Shown: in pieces, positions 1 to 10,140 of the stretch
Numbering within the stretch: the stretch's first letter is position 1
Layout of the letters: each line of letters begins with the position of its first letter
From: Burkholderiales bacterium
Lineage (GTDB): Bacteria > Pseudomonadota > Gammaproteobacteria > Burkholderiales > Burkholderiaceae_C
Direction: 5' to 3'
DNA length: 64,000 bases
Assembly: GCA_026954015.1 (NCBI GenBank)
Contig: JAIXLP010000052.1
Coordinates: 4,232 to 68,231, forward strand
Program-made: the position numbers and the translations under genes
Notes under the pieces: generated by a model
The model's input: only the letters and a program-made list of their open reading frames with translations
Told to the model about the DNA's origin: nothing
The model's database searches: none

Positions 1-1
1 C

Positions 2-1360
<1,359 letters not shown>

Positions 1361-1370
1361 GCGTCCAATT

Positions 1371-1411
1371 GGCCTTCAGCGCTTGTGCAGCAAGCGCTGG
1401 CAGCTATCAAA
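1371..1411 (-). repeat. Dispersed ~45-bp palindromic repeat, copy 1
   Basis: The reverse complement reads TTTGATAGCTGCCAGCGCTT followed by GCTGCACAAGCGCTGAAGGCC, the consensus layout shared by about ten sites in this window. The inner arms GCGCTTG and CAAGCGC can form a hairpin. It lies between the argG stop codon and the argG terminator. Confidence 0.85.
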
Positions 1412-1416
1412 GCAAG

Positions 1417-1446
1417 ACCGCCCCACGGCAACGTCGGGCGGTTTTT
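1417..1446 (+). terminator. Intrinsic terminator of argG
   Basis: The arms ACCGCCC (1417-1423) and GGGCGGT (1436-1442) pair perfectly around a 12-base loop and run into TTTTT. It sits about 57 bases after the argG stop. Confidence 0.75.
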
Positions 1447-1572
1447 CATGCCGGCTGCAGCAGATGGATGCGATGATGCACCGCACTCTCCGCATTCGAA
1501 GCCCGCGATGCGCCCCCTCATCGAACTCGAAGCAACCCTGCGCGCCGTGGCGCAGCGCGTGGGCCGCCTGCC

Positions 1573-3132
1573 ATGAGCACGCTGCGCATCATCGCCCTCG
1601 CCTGCGTGGGCCTGGCCGTGGCCTCGACGCTGGCGACCTGGGCCTACGGCGTGTTCGCAAGCCGGATGCAGGGCGAGCCGTCGTACGCGCTGCCGGTGGC
1701 ACAGGGGCAGACGCTGCTGGACCGCACGATAGGCGCCGCGACCGACGCGCACCCCGGAGAGAGCGGCCTGCGCCTGCTGGCCGAGAACCTGGACGCGTTT
1801 GCCGCGCGTGGCCTGTCGGCGCGCGGCGCGGGGCGCTCGCTCGACCTGATGTACTACATCTGGCGCGACGATCTCACGGGCCGCCTGCTGCTGGCCGAGG
1901 CGCTGGCCGCAGCCGAGCGCGGCGTGCGCGTGCGCATCCTCATCGACGACATCGGCACCAGCCAGACCTGGCACGCGATGGCCGCCGTGGCGCACCACCC
2001 GCGCATCGAGGTGCGCATCTTCAACCCCACACGCGCCCGCGCGGGCGGCCTGCGGCGCGGCATCGAGATCATGCTGCGCGCCTTCAGCGTGACGCGGCGC
2101 ATGCACAACAAAGCCTGGATCGTCGATGGCCGCGTGGCCATTCTGGGCGGGCGCAACATCGGCGACGCGTATTTCGACGCGGCCGAGCACACCAATTTCC
2201 GCGACATGGACGTGCTCACCATCGGCACCGCCGTTGCGCAGGCGCAGCAGATCTTCGACGCCTACTGGAACAGTGGCCTGGCGCTGCCCACCACGCGGCT
2301 GTCGCCGATGAAAGACCCCACGGTTGCGCTCGCCCAGGCGGCCCAGGGCCTGCGCGCCGCCGCCAGCGAGCCCGGTGCCCGCCCCTACCTCGCGCGCCTG
2401 GCCGAGCGGCTTGCACTGCTCAACCCCGAGGCGGAGCAACCGCACTGGACAGCCACCGCGCGCGTCGTCGCCGACCCGCCGCAAAAGGCGCTGGGCCAAA
2501 GCGGCGAGAACTGGCTCATGCACGAGCTGCGCCCGTTGCTGGAGGCAGCGCGGCGGCGCCTCGACATCACCTCACCCTACTTCATTCCGGGCGAGCAAGG
2601 CACGGCGCTGCTGGTCGAGCTGGTCGCCCAGGGCGTGGCGGTATCGGTGCTGACCAATTCGCTGGCCGCCACCGATGTGGCTGCGGTGCACGGCGGCTAT
2701 GCGCACTACCGCGTACCACTGTTGCAGGCGGGCGTGAAGCTGTGGGAGCTGCGCCCCGAGCAGCAGGGCGGAAATTTCTCGCTGCGCGGCACGAGCGGCG
2801 CCAGCCTGCACACCAAGGCGTTCACCGCCGACGCGCGCGTGGGCTTCATCGGCTCGATGAACCTCGACCCGCGCTCGGCTTCGCTCAATACCGAGATGGG
2901 GCTGATCTTCGAATCCGAGGCGCTGGCGGCGCAGATGCAGGCCATCTGGCAGCGCGAAACCGCCCCGTCGCGCAGCTACGCGGTGGAGCTGACGCCCGCA
3001 GGCCGCCTGCAATGGAGCGCGGCAGGCTTGGGCGGCGCCACCGTGCGCTACGACAGCGACCCGGAGACCTCGCTGCCGCGCAGGCTGACCGCGTGGCTCG
3101 TCGGGCTGCTGCCGCTGCAATCGCAGCTTTGA
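1573..3132 (+). CDS. Phospholipase D family protein (cardiolipin-synthase-like)
   Basis: A 519-residue protein with an N-terminal hydrophobic segment (about residues 3-25), likely a membrane anchor or uncleaved signal, and two phospholipase D HxKxxxxD motifs: HNKAWIVD near residues 178-185 and HTKAFTAD near 413-420. Each is followed by the usual G-N/S-x-N stretch (GGRNIGD, GSMNLDP). Two HKD motifs in one chain form one active site in this superfamily. The architecture fits envelope phosphatidyl transferases such as ClsC-like cardiolipin synthases, but substrate cannot be read from sequence. It faces convergently onto the TonB receptor, with a GC hairpin between them. Confidence 0.85.
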   Translation: MSTLRIIALACVGLAVASTLATWAYGVFASRMQGEPSYALPVAQGQTLLDRTIGAATDAHPGESGLRLLAENLDAFAARGLSARGAGRSLDLMYYIWRDDLTGRLLLAEALAAAERGVRVRILIDDIGTSQTWHAMAAVAHHPRIEVRIFNPTRARAGGLRRGIEIMLRAFSVTRRMHNKAWIVDGRVAILGGRNIGDAYFDAAEHTNFRDMDVLTIGTAVAQAQQIFDAYWNSGLALPTTRLSPMKDPTVALAQAAQGLRAAASEPGARPYLARLAERLALLNPEAEQPHWTATARVVADPPQKALGQSGENWLMHELRPLLEAARRRLDITSPYFIPGEQGTALLVELVAQGVAVSVLTNSLAATDVAAVHGGYAHYRVPLLQAGVKLWELRPEQQGGNFSLRGTSGASLHTKAFTADARVGFIGSMNLDPRSASLNTEMGLIFESEALAAQMQAIWQRETAPSRSYAVELTPAGRLQWSAAGLGGATVRYDSDPETSLPRRLTAWLVGLLPLQSQL

Positions 3133-3202
3133 CGCGGACAGCCTGTGCGCCACAGGCAGCAGCGCCTGTGCGGCGATCGCTGGCAGCCAGCTTCCGGATA
3201 GC

Positions 3203-3229
3203 GGCCGCCCGGTTTTCCGCCGGGCGGCC
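3203..3229. terminator. Hairpin between convergent genes
   Basis: GGCCGCCCGG (3203-3212) pairs with CCGGGCGGCC (3220-3229) around a seven-base loop. It lies between two convergent genes. There is no clear T-run on either side, so intrinsic termination is only likely, not certain. Confidence 0.45.
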
Positions 3230-3237
3230 AAGTGCCG

Positions 3238-5316
3238 TCAGAACATCACCTGCACCCCCACGCGCACGCTGCGCCCGGGCAGCGGCGCCTTGGGGAAGGC
3301 CGTCTGGGTCAGGATCGAGGTGGCGCTGTAGGCCAGCCGGTTGGTCAGGTTGTCCACGCGGGCGTACCACTGCAGCTCGGCGCGGCCGGTCTTCTGGCGG
3401 TAGGTGAGCGCGGCGTTCCAGAGCGTGTAGGCGCTGCTCTCGCGGCTGCCCTCGGGCACGCGGCGCTGCGCCATCGAATGGTCGAAGCCCAGCCGCGCGC
3501 CCCAGGCGCCCATGGCCCAGCGCAGCGTGGCGCCCAGGCGCGCCGGGGCGATGAGCGGCAGCGGCTCGCCGGTGCTGGCGTTGGTGGCGTGCACCAGGTC
3601 GGCGCGCAGGTCCAGATCCAGCACCGAGGCGCCCGCGCGTCCCGCCAGGCCCTGCGCCCCGAGCAGGCGCGTGGTGCCGCTGGCCTCCAGCCCGGCAAAG
3701 CGCGCCTTCACGCCGGTGTAGGCGTACTCGGGCAGGTCTTCGTCGCCCTGCGTCGCCCCGGTCGGCATCAGGCCGATGTAGCTCGCGTAGCGGCTGGCGA
3801 ACGCGGTGATGGCCAGGCGCCGGGGGCCGTCCTGCCACTGCGCGCCCAGGTCGATGCTGGTGGATTTCTCCAGCCCCAGCGTGGGGTCGCCCGTCTCCCA
3901 GACGCCGGTGGCCACGTGCGGGCCGTTGGCGAACAGTTCGTAGTCCTTGGGCGCGCGCTGGGTGTAGCCGAGGTTGCCGGTGAGCTGCCAGCCGGGCGCC
4001 ACGTCGACCAGCGCCCCCACGGCTGCGCTGGCGGGCGTGAAGCGCCGCGCGCCGCTGGCGAAGCGCTCGTCATCCGCCGCTGCGAGCGAGTTCACGCGCA
4101 CCCGCTCGGCGCGCGCGCCGAAGGTCAGCTTGCCCCAGGACGTGCCCAATTCCTCGTGCGCGAACAGGGCCAGCGCGTCGGTGCGGCTGGGCGGCACGAA
4201 GGCTTCCTCGCCCAGCGCGGAAAACGTGCCGTTCTCCGCCTGCAGGCCCCAGACGCCGCGCAGGCTGCCAAACGCCCGGTGGCGCGCCTGCAGCCGCAGG
4301 TCGCTGCCGCGGTGCTTGAAGACGGTGCCCGGCTCATCGCCCTCGAACTCGGTGTGCTGGTAGTCGCCGTGGCTGAACTGGCCCTGCACGCTCTCGATCA
4401 GGCCGCCCGGATTGCGCCACAGCCCTTCCAAGGCATAGCGGGTGGAGCGCATGGCTATGGTGACGTCGTCCTCGGCCACGGTGCCGTAGTCGCTGTGGTA
4501 GCCGGCCACCGAGGCGCCCAGGTAGCCGCGGTCGAAGAAGGCCGTGCCGCCCACCGCGCCGCCGCTCACGCGGTTGGCCGAGTTGCAGATGCGCCGTGCC
4601 TGCGCGGGCGAGCCGGGCCGATCGCAATCGAGCATCGACGGCACGGCGGTATCGCCCGCGCGGCGGCCGAAGGCGTCCACGTGCAGCGCGTAGCGGTCGT
4701 TGCCGCCCTCCAGCAGCACGGCGGCATTCTTCTCCTGCGCGCCGCTGGCCCAGGAGGCATCGGCACGGCCGGTCACGCCGCCCTCGGGGCCGGCCACCGG
4801 CTCGCGCGGGATGCGGTTGTCGATCACGTTCACCACCCCGCCCTGCGCGCTGCCGCCGTACAGCAGCGCCGCCGGGCCGCGCAGCACCTCGACGCGGTCG
4901 ATGGCGAGCGGGTCGATCGGCGTGTTGTGGTCCTGGCTGAGCGAGGAGGCGTCGATGCTGGCGCCGCCGTTGTTCAGGATGCGGATGCGGTCGCCATCGA
5001 GCCCCCGGATCGCCGGCCGCCCGACGTTGGGGCCGAAGTAGGAGCTGGCCACGCCCGGCTGCTCGGCCAGGGTCTCGCCCAGCGTGGCGCCGCGCTGCAG
5101 CAGCAGCTCCTGGCCCGTGAGCACGCTGGCGGGCGCGATGGTGCGCGCCTCGCCCAGCGGGTTGCCGGTGACGGTGAGTTCTGGCAGCGCGGCATCCGTG
5201 GCGCCTGAGGGCGGCACAGGGGCATCGGCCTGCTGGGCATGGCCGCAGGCGGCGCCCAGCGCGAGCACCGCGCCCGCCACGGCGCGGCGGCGTGAAAGAG
5301 AAAAAGGAATGAACAT
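3238..5316 (-). CDS. TonB-dependent outer-membrane receptor, ZnuD-like
   Basis: An outer-membrane gated channel for a metal or metal complex, powered by TonB. The start chosen is the ATG at 5316, giving MFIPFSLSRRRAV and a clean signal peptide ending at about GHAQ. An in-frame start 18 codons earlier would put a charged tail in front. Mature N-terminus: TonB-box-like segment and plug domain containing RPAIRGLDGDRIRILNNGG and EVLRGPAALLYGGSAQGGVV, then a beta-barrel ending in a terminal aromatic residue (VQVMF). The plug wording closely resembles ZnuD, the zinc receptor of Neisseria, so zinc uptake is the favoured substrate by family resemblance. An extracellular-loop-like segment carries two cysteines (LDCDRPGSPAQARRIC). 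I saw no clear Zur operator upstream, so regulation is unresolved. Confidence 0.88.
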   Translation of the reverse strand: MFIPFSLSRRRAVAGAVLALGAACGHAQQADAPVPPSGATDAALPELTVTGNPLGEARTIAPASVLTGQELLLQRGATLGETLAEQPGVASSYFGPNVGRPAIRGLDGDRIRILNNGGASIDASSLSQDHNTPIDPLAIDRVEVLRGPAALLYGGSAQGGVVNVIDNRIPREPVAGPEGGVTGRADASWASGAQEKNAAVLLEGGNDRYALHVDAFGRRAGDTAVPSMLDCDRPGSPAQARRICNSANRVSGGAVGGTAFFDRGYLGASVAGYHSDYGTVAEDDVTIAMRSTRYALEGLWRNPGGLIESVQGQFSHGDYQHTEFEGDEPGTVFKHRGSDLRLQARHRAFGSLRGVWGLQAENGTFSALGEEAFVPPSRTDALALFAHEELGTSWGKLTFGARAERVRVNSLAAADDERFASGARRFTPASAAVGALVDVAPGWQLTGNLGYTQRAPKDYELFANGPHVATGVWETGDPTLGLEKSTSIDLGAQWQDGPRRLAITAFASRYASYIGLMPTGATQGDEDLPEYAYTGVKARFAGLEASGTTRLLGAQGLAGRAGASVLDLDLRADLVHATNASTGEPLPLIAPARLGATLRWAMGAWGARLGFDHSMAQRRVPEGSRESSAYTLWNAALTYRQKTGRAELQWYARVDNLTNRLAYSATSILTQTAFPKAPLPGRSVRVGVQVMF

Positions 5317-5442
5317 GGAACAAAGCGAATGCGGGGTTGAACGGCGCCCCACGCCAACCGTGCGCCGCACCCACGCGGGGCGCGGCGCACGGCCACGATC
5401 AGACCGATCGCGTACGTGGAGCGCGGAAAAAACGAGCGGGGT

Positions 5443-5835
5443 TCAACCCAGCGCGGGCGGCGCGCGCGCCTGGAACGGCGGCGCCGGTACCTGTGCCCAG
5501 GTACGCTGCACCCAGCGCGGCGGCACTTGCACCGCGCACGAGGGCGGCACGGCGGGCTGCGCCATCGCCGGTGCAGAGCTGCCACTGGCGAGCTGGTCGT
5601 ACAGACGGCAGTCGCCCGCGTGGTCGTGCGCGCCGAACAGCTCGCCCAGCCACGCGTGGCGCTGCACGACCGCAGCGGCGGGCAGTGCCCGCTGCACCAC
5701 CCCCGCCGTCGGAGCGCCGGGCAGCGCGGCGCGCGCGTGCAGCACGCCGTGCGCAAGACCCAGCCACTGCGCCGCCACCATGGCGGCGAGCAGCAGCCAG
5801 ACGAGGCAAGGTGAACGCAGGCGGGTGGCGCGCAT
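5443..5835 (-). CDS. Small exported protein upstream of ZnuD-like receptor
   Basis: A 130-residue protein with an N-terminal hydrophobic segment (residues about 10-32) that looks like a signal peptide, followed by an Ala/Pro-rich chain containing a short His/Cys motif, HDHAGDCRLYDQ. It lies 126 bases upstream of the TonB receptor on the same strand. I recognise this type as the small DUF2946-like partner often found beside TonB metal receptors, but no biochemical role is known to me. A His/Cys motif beside a metal receptor suggests periplasmic metal contact (inference). It has no other recognisable domain. Confidence 0.6.
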   Translation of the reverse strand: MRATRLRSPCLVWLLLAAMVAAQWLGLAHGVLHARAALPGAPTAGVVQRALPAAAVVQRHAWLGELFGAHDHAGDCRLYDQLASGSSAPAMAQPAVPPSCAVQVPPRWVQRTWAQVPAPPFQARAPPALG

Positions 5836-5957
5836 GGCGTCAATCTACCAGAGCCGTCAAGCCCGCGCGGCGGCTTCCCCCACCGCGCGGCGTACCCCGG
5901 CGCGCCGGGCTGGCGTGTGGGTCACCGCCGATGATGACCCGCGGCACACGAACGACC

Positions 5958-5984
5958 ACAAAAAACGGCGCCCGGTGGCGCCGT
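5958..5984 (-). terminator. Intrinsic terminator of tpx
   Basis: Read on the minus strand, ACGGCGCC and GGCGCCGT form a perfect 8-bp stem with a four-base loop followed by six T. It is placed 50 bases after the tpx stop codon. Confidence 0.8.
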
Positions 5985-6033
5985 ATCAGGGAGGCAGCAT
6001 CCGGCACATGCGGTGCGTGCCGGGAGGAGATGC

Positions 6034-6540
6034 TCAGGCGAGCGCCTTGAGCGCGGCGTCGTAATCCGGCTCCTGGCCGATTTCGCCGACAAGCTGGGCG
6101 TGCAGCACCTTGTTGTCCGTGCCCAGCACCACCACGGCGCGCGCGGCCAGGCCCTGCAGCGGGCCACCGGCGATGGCCACGCCGTAGTTCTCCAGGAACT
6201 CGCGCCCGCGCATGGTCGAGAGCATCATCACCTTGTCGATGCCCTCGGCGCCGCAAAAGCGCCCCTGCGCGAACGGCAGGTCGGCCGAGATGCAGATCAC
6301 CTGCGTGTTCTTCATCTGCGCAGCCAGCTGGTTGAAGCGGCGCACCGAGGCGGCGCACACGCCCGTGTCGATGCTCGGGAAGATGTTGAGCACCTTGCGC
6401 TCGCCGGCGCAGGGGCAGGTGGCCAGGCTCACATCCGCCAGATCCTTGCCCACCAGCGTGAACCCCGGCGCGACGCTGCCAACGGCGGGCAACGTGCCAT
6501 TGACCGGGATGGGATTGCCGTGGAAGGTGACTTGAGACAT
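6034..6540 (-). CDS. tpx: Thiol peroxidase (Tpx, atypical 2-Cys peroxiredoxin)
   Basis: Reduces alkyl hydroperoxides and H2O2 using thioredoxin. The 168 residues match the family. The peroxidatic cysteine is Cys62 in [12 protein letters not shown] and the resolving cysteine is Cys96 in GRFCGAEG, the pair used by E. coli Tpx. Two additional cysteines (TCPCAG, residues 42 and 44) sit just before the active site and are absent from the E. coli sequence as I recall it. The ATG at 6540 is preceded by CAGGAG with seven-base spacing, which decides the start over an in-frame codon 41 residues earlier. A strong hairpin terminator follows. Probably a single-gene unit. Confidence 0.96.
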   Translation of the reverse strand: MSQVTFHGNPIPVNGTLPAVGSVAPGFTLVGKDLADVSLATCPCAGERKVLNIFPSIDTGVCAASVRRFNQLAAQMKNTQVICISADLPFAQGRFCGAEGIDKVMMLSTMRGREFLENYGVAIAGGPLQGLAARAVVVLGTDNKVLHAQLVGEIGQEPDYDAALKALA

Positions 6541-6679
6541 GTCCGAACTCCTGTAGGTGTGTAGAAAAATTCCGCTCCGCGCAGCCGCGACCCGCGGGAC
6601 GGGGGTCAGCTTACTGCACCTTCCATACCTATGCGCGGCCATCCACCAAGCGCTGGCAGGCAAGGAGCGTGGCCGCCCA

Positions 6680-7054
6680 TCAACCCCCGGCGTTCCGCTG
6701 CCCCGCCCACCCGGCCCAGCCGCGCGCCCGAAGCTGGCACGCCGGGCACGCGCCGCAGCCGTAGCCCCAGTCGTGCAGCACGATCGCCACGTCGTCCGTC
6801 ATGGCGCTGGCGCCCAATTCCTTGAGCACGCCCACGTGCAAAAGATGGTCTTCGCCGAGCACACCGGGCCAGCACATGCGCCGCAGGCCATCGCGCAGGC
6901 GCGCGCGGCAGTCAAGCTCCACATGGTGGCGCTGGCCGTAGTCGAAGCCGATGGTTTCCACCACCGCGTGGCGCGAGAGCGCCCAGGCCAGGCACGTGGC
7001 CGAATCCTGCCCGCCCGAAAACAGCACCAGCGCATGGCGCGCGTCGGGCGTCAT
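6680..7054 (-). pseudogene. queC: Internally deleted queC (7-cyano-7-deazaguanine synthase remnant)
   Basis: QueC converts 7-carboxy-7-deazaguanine to preQ0 in queuosine synthesis and is normally about 220-240 residues. This frame is only 124. Residues 1-90 match the N-terminus, including the PP-loop [16 protein letters not shown] and [14 protein letters not shown]. Then DVAI joins directly to the family C-terminus [19 protein letters not shown]. About 100 central residues are missing, including the segment that usually holds the ETDYSGYPDCR-type core and the first of four zinc-ligand cysteines. The deletion is in frame, so a short protein could still be made, but it should not be a working QueC. 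The ATG overlaps the stop of the upstream transporter gene (ATGA), so the two were one operon. Assembly error is the main alternative. Confidence 0.8.
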
Positions 7055-7719
7055 GCCGCGGGCAGCGCCGCCGGCGCGGGCCGCATCCAGCGCACGATGG
7101 CCGCAAGCAGCACGCCGTACGCGGGCACGAAGAGCAGCAGACTCACGCCGAGCTTGATCGCGTAGTCCACCCAGGCGATCTCCACCCAGTGCGCGGCCAT
7201 GAAAGTATTGCTGCTGTGCCAGAACGCGATCGCGAAGAACGCCGCGGTGTCGAGCGCCTGCCCGACGACGGCCGACGCGGTTGGCGCGAGCCACCACGAG
7301 CGGCTGTGCTGGCGGATGCGGTCGAACACCTGGATGTCGAGCAACTGCCCGAGCGCATAGGCGGCAAAACTCGCGAACGCGATGCGAAACACGAAGGTAT
7401 TGAACTGCGCCAGCGCCGCCCAGCCGTTGAAGCCACCGTCATGAAACAGCACGCCGACAACGTAGGAGGCCACCAGCGCGGGCAGCATCGCCCGGCCGAT
7501 CACGCGCCGCGCGCTGTGCTTGCCGATGAGGCGCACGGTCAGGTCCGTGGCCAGGAAAATGAAGGGAAAGCTGAACGCGCCCCAGGTGCTGTGAAAGCCG
7601 AAAAGCTGGATCGGCAGCTGCACCAGGTAGTTGCTGGCGATGACGATGGCGATGTGCAGCGCCACCAGCGCGGTGAGCGCCAGGGGCGCGCGCGGGCGCC
7701 GCGGGCAGGGAGAGGGCAT
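7051..7719 (-). CDS. Queuosine-precursor transporter (YhhQ/VUT family)
   Basis: An integral inner-membrane protein of about 222 residues with six or so hydrophobic segments. YhhQ-family proteins import preQ0 and preQ1 for queuosine synthesis. Family-like stretches include [17 protein letters not shown] and [13 protein letters not shown]. The start chosen is the ATG at 7719 because AAAGG lies six bases before it; an ATG two codons upstream (7725) is an alternative. It overlaps the queC remnant by four bases. The pairing makes biological sense: with QueC broken, imported precursor would be the only source of the deazaguanine base. Confidence 0.88.
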   Translation of the reverse strand: MPSPCPRRPRAPLALTALVALHIAIVIASNYLVQLPIQLFGFHSTWGAFSFPFIFLATDLTVRLIGKHSARRVIGRAMLPALVASYVVGVLFHDGGFNGWAALAQFNTFVFRIAFASFAAYALGQLLDIQVFDRIRQHSRSWWLAPTASAVVGQALDTAAFFAIAFWHSSNTFMAAHWVEIAWVDYAIKLGVSLLLFVPAYGVLLAAIVRWMRPAPAALPAA

Positions 7720-7797
7720 GTGCATCCTTTTTGATGAATGGGGGTGAGGGAACCCATGGAGCGGGCGATTGTACCCGCCGCTGTTCATCAGCGTTTC

Positions 7798-7835
7798 ATG
7801 CCTGCAGCGCTTGTCCAGCAATCGCCTGCAGCTAT
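7798..7835 (-). repeat. Dispersed palindromic repeat, copy 2
   Basis: The reverse complement reads ATAGCTGCAGGCGATTGCTG then GACAAGCGCTGCAGGC, a diverged copy of the repeat seen at 1371-1411. It lies in the 127-base gap between murB and the transporter gene. Confidence 0.7.
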
Positions 7836-7846
7836 GGGAATGTGAG

Positions 7847-8941
7847 TCATACCACCACCGGCTCGGGCTCGAGCTGGATGCCGAAGCGCTCGTACACGCT
7901 GGTCTGGATGGCCCTGGCGAGCGTCATCACCTCGCCACCGGTCACGCTGCGCCGTTCGCTGTGGCGGTCGCCCCGGTTCACGAGCACGAGCGCCTGTTTT
8001 TCGTACACGCCCGCACGGCCCACGGTCTTGCCGCGCCAGCCGCAGGCGTCGATGAGCCAGCCGGCCGCGAGCTTGATGGAGCCGTCGGCCATCGGGTAGT
8101 GCACGATGCGCGGCTCGCGCGCGATGATGTCGCGGCATTGCTCGGCCGTGACCGTGGGGTTCTTGAAGAAGCTGCCCGCGTTGCCGAGCACCGCGGGGTC
8201 GGGCAGCTTGGCGCTGCGGATGGCGCAGACCCAGTCGAAGATCTGGCGCGCGTCGGGCTGGGCGATGCCGGTTTCGTGGCACTTCTTCTGCAGGTCCAGG
8301 TACTCCAGCGCGGGCCGCCATGCCCTGGGCAGCGCCAGGCGCACGCGCGTGATGACCGCGCGGCCCGCCAGGCCCATGCCACGCTGCCCGTGCGCGCCCT
8401 CGCCCGCGCCCTCGCCCGCCACGGGCGCTGCGTGCTTGAACACCGAATCGCGGTAGCCGAAGGCGCACTGCGCCGCGTCGAGCTCGAACGCCTGGCCGGT
8501 GAGGCCGTCCACCGCGGTGAGCGAGTGAAAGCGGTCCTGCAGCTCCACGCCGTAGGCGCCGATGTTCTGCACCGGCGCGGCGCCCACGGTGCCGGGAATG
8601 AGCGCGAGGTTTTCCAGCCCCGGCCAGCCCTGCGCCAGCGTCCACGCCACGAGGTCGTGCCAGAGCTCGCCCGCGCCCGCCTCGACGATCCAGGCGCGCG
8701 GCGTGGCCTCCAGCAGCCGCAGGCCCTTGATCTCCATCTTGAGCACCACGGGCTTCACGTCGCCGGTGAGCACCACGTTGCTGCCGCCGCCCAGCACGAA
8801 GAACGGCGTGCGATCGAGCCGCAGCTCGGCCACCGCGCGGGACACGTCGCCCTCTTCGCGCAGGCGCACGAGCGTGTGCGCGCGCGCCGCGATGCCGAAG
8901 CTGTTGGCGTTTTGCAGCGGGGCGTTCTTCTCGACTAACAT
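7847..8941 (-). CDS. murB: UDP-N-acetylenolpyruvoylglucosamine reductase
   Basis: FAD/NADPH enzyme that reduces the enolpyruvyl group to give UDP-N-acetylmuramic acid, an early cytosolic step of peptidoglycan synthesis. The 364 residues show the FAD-binding signature VLGGGSNVV, the substrate stretch [18 protein letters not shown], and the late [10 protein letters not shown] segment with the catalytic serine. The C-terminal EPxxV end is typical of the family. The start is the ATG at 8941 ([16 protein letters not shown]), where family similarity begins. The longer reading frame upstream overlaps the divergent yajQ gene and is rejected. The intergenic space to yajQ is 54 bases. Confidence 0.96.
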   Translation of the reverse strand: MLVEKNAPLQNANSFGIAARAHTLVRLREEGDVSRAVAELRLDRTPFFVLGGGSNVVLTGDVKPVVLKMEIKGLRLLEATPRAWIVEAGAGELWHDLVAWTLAQGWPGLENLALIPGTVGAAPVQNIGAYGVELQDRFHSLTAVDGLTGQAFELDAAQCAFGYRDSVFKHAAPVAGEGAGEGAHGQRGMGLAGRAVITRVRLALPRAWRPALEYLDLQKKCHETGIAQPDARQIFDWVCAIRSAKLPDPAVLGNAGSFFKNPTVTAEQCRDIIAREPRIVHYPMADGSIKLAAGWLIDACGWRGKTVGRAGVYEKQALVLVNRGDRHSERRSVTGGEVMTLARAIQTSVYERFGIQLEPEPVVV

Positions 8942-8995
8942 CGTGCGAATTGTCGCACCCGCCCCCCCGGCCGGGCCGCCCGCAGAGAGGAAGCC

Positions 8996-9481
8996 ATGCC
9001 ATCGTTCGATACCGTTTGTGAAGCCGATTTCGTGGAAGTGAGGAACGCGGTGGACAACACCGCCAAGGAGATCGCGACGCGCTTCGACTTCAAGGGCACC
9101 TCGGCGGCGATCGAGCTCAAGGACAAGGAGATCACGCTCACGGGCGATGCGGATTTCCAGCTCCAGCAGGTGCAGGACATCCTGCGCGGCAAGCTCGCCA
9201 AGCGCGGCGTGGACGTGCGGTTTCTGGACGTGCAAAAGCCGCAGAAGGCGGGCGGCGACACGCTCAGGCAGCAGGTGCTGGTGAAGAACGGCATCACCAC
9301 CGAGCAGGCCAAGAAGATCCAGAAGCTCATCAAGGACAGCAAGATGAAGCTGCAGGCCGCGATCCAGGAGGGCAAGGTGCGCATCACGGGCGCCAAGCGC
9401 GACGACCTGCAGGCGGCGATGGCGCTGATCCGCAAGGAAGTGGCCGACCTGCCGCTCACCTTCGACAACTTCCGCGATTGA
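8996..9481 (+). CDS. yajQ: YajQ family nucleotide-binding protein
   Basis: A 161-residue cytosolic protein of the YajQ (DUF520) family: two ferredoxin-like folds that bind nucleotides. A Xanthomonas member has been reported as a cyclic-di-GMP effector; the role here is unknown. The N-terminus [20 protein letters not shown] and the [10 protein letters not shown] region are highly typical. AGAGGAAG lies just before the ATG. The stop codon overlaps the first in-frame TTG of the next gene, so the three genes yajQ, protease and HD protein probably form one transcript. Confidence 0.93.
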   Translation: MPSFDTVCEADFVEVRNAVDNTAKEIATRFDFKGTSAAIELKDKEITLTGDADFQLQQVQDILRGKLAKRGVDVRFLDVQKPQKAGGDTLRQQVLVKNGITTEQAKKIQKLIKDSKMKLQAAIQEGKVRITGAKRDDLQAAMALIRKEVADLPLTFDNFRD

Positions 9482-9498
9482 GCAGGCGTGAGCGCACC

Positions 9499-10140
9499 GT
9501 GAAGGCCCTGCTCGCCCTGCTCGCTGCGCTGGCGCTGGCCGCGGCGGCGCACGCGCAGAACGTGCAGCTCGCGGGCATCCTCGGCGGCAAGGCGCTGCTC
9601 GTGGTGGGCGCGGGCGCGCCGCGCGCGCTGGCGCCGGGCGAATCGGTCGGCGGCGCGCGCGTGGTCTCGGTGGGGCCCGATCGGGCGGTGGTGGAGGTGG
9701 CGGGCGCGCGCCAGGTGCTGCGGCTGGGCGAAGGGCCGGTGAGCGTCGGCAGCAGCAGCGCCGCCGGTGGCGCGCCGCAGCGCCTCGTGCTGCAGGCAGA
9801 CGCGCGCGGGCACTTCGTGGGCAGCGGGCAGGTGAACCACCGCGCGGTGCAGTTCATCGTCGATACCGGCGCCACCACGGTCGCGATCGGCCGGCTCGAA
9901 GCCGAGCGCCTGGGCGTGAAGCCCGGCGAGGGCCAGGCAGTGCGCATGCAGACCGCCAACGGCACCACGCAGGGCTGGCGCGTGCGGCTCGATTCGGTGC
10001 GCGCCGGGCCGCTGGAGCAGCGCGACGTGGATGCCATCATCACCAACGAACCCATGCCCTACGTGCTGCTGGGCAACAGCTTCCTGCGCGCCTACGAGAT
10101 GACGCGCCGCGGCGACCAGCTCGTGCTGCAGTCACGCTGA
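9499..10140 (+). CDS. Exported retropepsin-like aspartic protease (clan AA)
   Basis: A 213-residue protein with a signal peptide (MKALLALLAALALAAAAHAQ) and a single aspartic-protease motif, FIVDTGATTVAIG, with the catalytic Asp near residue 122. A second hydrophobic-Gly-Asn stretch, YVLLGNSFLR, is typical of the C-terminal flap. This is the single-domain, retroviral-like type that would act as a dimer, in the periplasm or at the membrane. The GTG at 9499 is preferred because it gives an uninterrupted signal peptide; a TTG at 9478 would add seven charged residues. The gene ends in TGATG, sharing a base with the start of the next gene. Substrate unknown. Confidence 0.8.
   Translation: MKALLALLAALALAAAAHAQNVQLAGILGGKALLVVGAGAPRALAPGESVGGARVVSVGPDRAVVEVAGARQVLRLGEGPVSVGSSSAAGGAPQRLVLQADARGHFVGSGQVNHRAVQFIVDTGATTVAIGRLEAERLGVKPGEGQAVRMQTANGTTQGWRVRLDSVRAGPLEQRDVDAIITNEPMPYVLLGNSFLRAYEMTRRGDQLVLQSR

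Noticed and set aside
1385-1576. 63-codon frame upstream of and overlapping the phospholipase D gene
   Set aside because: It begins inside a palindromic repeat, runs through the argG terminator, and resembles no protein family; the overlap with the next ATG is probably chance.
5836-6033. Zur operator for the ZnuD-like locus
   Set aside because: No AT-rich palindrome of the Zur type is visible in the GC-rich gap; the only structure is the tpx terminator.
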